NCBI GenBank assembly: GCA_963748295.1
Contig: CAVVIH010000006.1
Coordinates: 992,001-1,056,000 of the forward strand
Length of the DNA stretch: 64,000 bases
Origin: CAVVIH01 sp963748295
Lineage (GTDB): Bacteria; Acidobacteriota; Vicinamibacteria; Vicinamibacterales; 2-12-FULL-66-21
Reading direction: 5' to 3'
This document shows, piece by piece, positions 63,651 through 64,000 of the stretch (position 1 is the first letter of the stretch; each line of letters opens with the position of its first letter). Position numbers and translations under genes: made by a program. The notes under the pieces are model-generated. The model saw only the letters and a list, made by a program, of their open reading frames with translations, had not been told where the DNA came from and made no database searches.

Positions 63651-64000
63651 CGTGAGGATGCGGAACCCGTCTCGCGGCCGACGACCTTCATCGCCAGCGC
63701 AATCATGGACCCCACGTCGGCGACGTTCGCCGGCAGCACCAGTGTATTGCTCGACTTCGCCAGCTCGCCGAACTGCCCGATGTACTGCTCCGCTACGCGA
63801 AGCTGCACGGCCTCGAAGCCGCCGGGCAGCTTGATCGCCTCGGCCACACGGCGGATGCCTTCAGCCGTCGCGGTCGCGACCGCCATGATGGCGGAAGCCT
63901 GGCCTTCGGCCTCGTTGATCTGCTGCTGCCTGCGCGCTTCGGAGGCCTTGATGACTTCCTGCTTCGTTCCTTCCGCCGTGTTGATGGCGGCGTCGCGCGC
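63647..64000 (-). CDS. SPFH/band 7 (stomatin/slipin-like) protein, C-terminal part
   Basis: Only the last 117 residues are inside the window; the gene continues beyond 64000. The visible part has the coiled-coil region of band 7 proteins (AINTAEGTKQEVIKASEARR, QQQINEAEGQASAIMAVATA) and the stomatin-type C-terminus (LRVAEQYIGQFGELAKSSNT, LVLPANVADVGSMIALAMKV). These proteins form membrane-associated oligomers that organise membrane domains or guard proteases such as FtsH or NfeD partners. The stop overlaps the amidohydrolase GTG by 4 bases. Confidence 0.9.
   Translation of the reverse strand, partial: ARDAAINTAEGTKQEVIKASEARRQQQINEAEGQASAIMAVATATAEGIRRVAEAIKLPGGFEAVQLRVAEQYIGQFGELAKSSNTLVLPANVADVGSMIALAMKVVGRETGSASSR

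Overview
The window comes from a high-GC Gram-negative bacterium, most likely an Acidobacteriota of the Vicinamibacteria type. The inference rests on the gene families: five ATPase-less MacB/FtsX-type permeases of the acidobacterial duplicated orphan permease (ADOP) kind, three secreted VWFA-related proteins, an Oar-like TonB-dependent receptor with a carboxypeptidase-regulatory N-terminus, DUF3014, and a Y/G/P-rich PEGA protein. I saw no rRNA, tRNA, CRISPR array or intact insertion sequence.

Layout. 1-866 is the end of an orphan permease, followed by about 680 bases of repeat DNA. 1544-2657 holds a small exported beta-barrel-like protein and a hypothetical ORF. 2662-8405 (minus strand) is a tightly packed housekeeping operon yebC-ruvC-ruvA-ruvB-fabH-HEAT/cyclophilin. 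8458-16830 (minus) carries two SAM methyltransferases, a single-chain 2-oxoacid dehydrogenase E1, a zinc-ribbon thioredoxin, an orphan permease and a membrane protein. 16898-29913 (plus) carries an exported amidohydrolase, an orphan permease, an outer membrane protein / secreted kinase-like protein / GT87 operon, an M1 aminopeptidase, and a single-domain asparaginase-like gene coupled to an aminotransferase; a 29-residue membrane peptide lies on the other strand at 27983-28072. 29988-37327 (minus) holds DoxX, a DUF3014-VWFA pair, an orphan permease and an RND/MacA-type adaptor. 37448-45128 (plus) is an overlapping operon: response regulator, histidine kinase, Oar-type receptor, VWFA protein. 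45248-49416 (minus) has an epimerase, a PEGA protein and a VWFA protein. 49446-57015 has a TPR protein, an HExxH protein, an alpha/beta hydrolase, an indel-riddled permease and an MBL-fold protein. 57039-64000 (minus) has an M14 peptidase, a BNR/Asp-box protein, an amidohydrolase and the end of an SPFH protein.

Two features run through the whole window. First, intergenic gaps are filled by several unrelated repeat families: direct GCGGAT repeats, 7-base CACGTNG tandems, GGCCCCTGG repeats, AGGAGATCACGAG elements, AGCTGTCAGCTC inverted repeats and ACTCCCAA repeats. In a few places they run into the 5' ends of reading frames. Second, many otherwise well-conserved genes carry one single-base indel or a compensating pair. 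One permease (53257-55712) carries ten or more. This looks more like assembly error than widespread gene decay, but the sequence alone cannot settle it.

The most unusual biological candidates are the secreted protein at 22560-24197 with kinase-like catalytic motifs, coupled to an outer membrane protein and a GT87 enzyme; the two-component / Oar receptor / VWFA operon; and the repeat families with their repeat-encoded N-termini.
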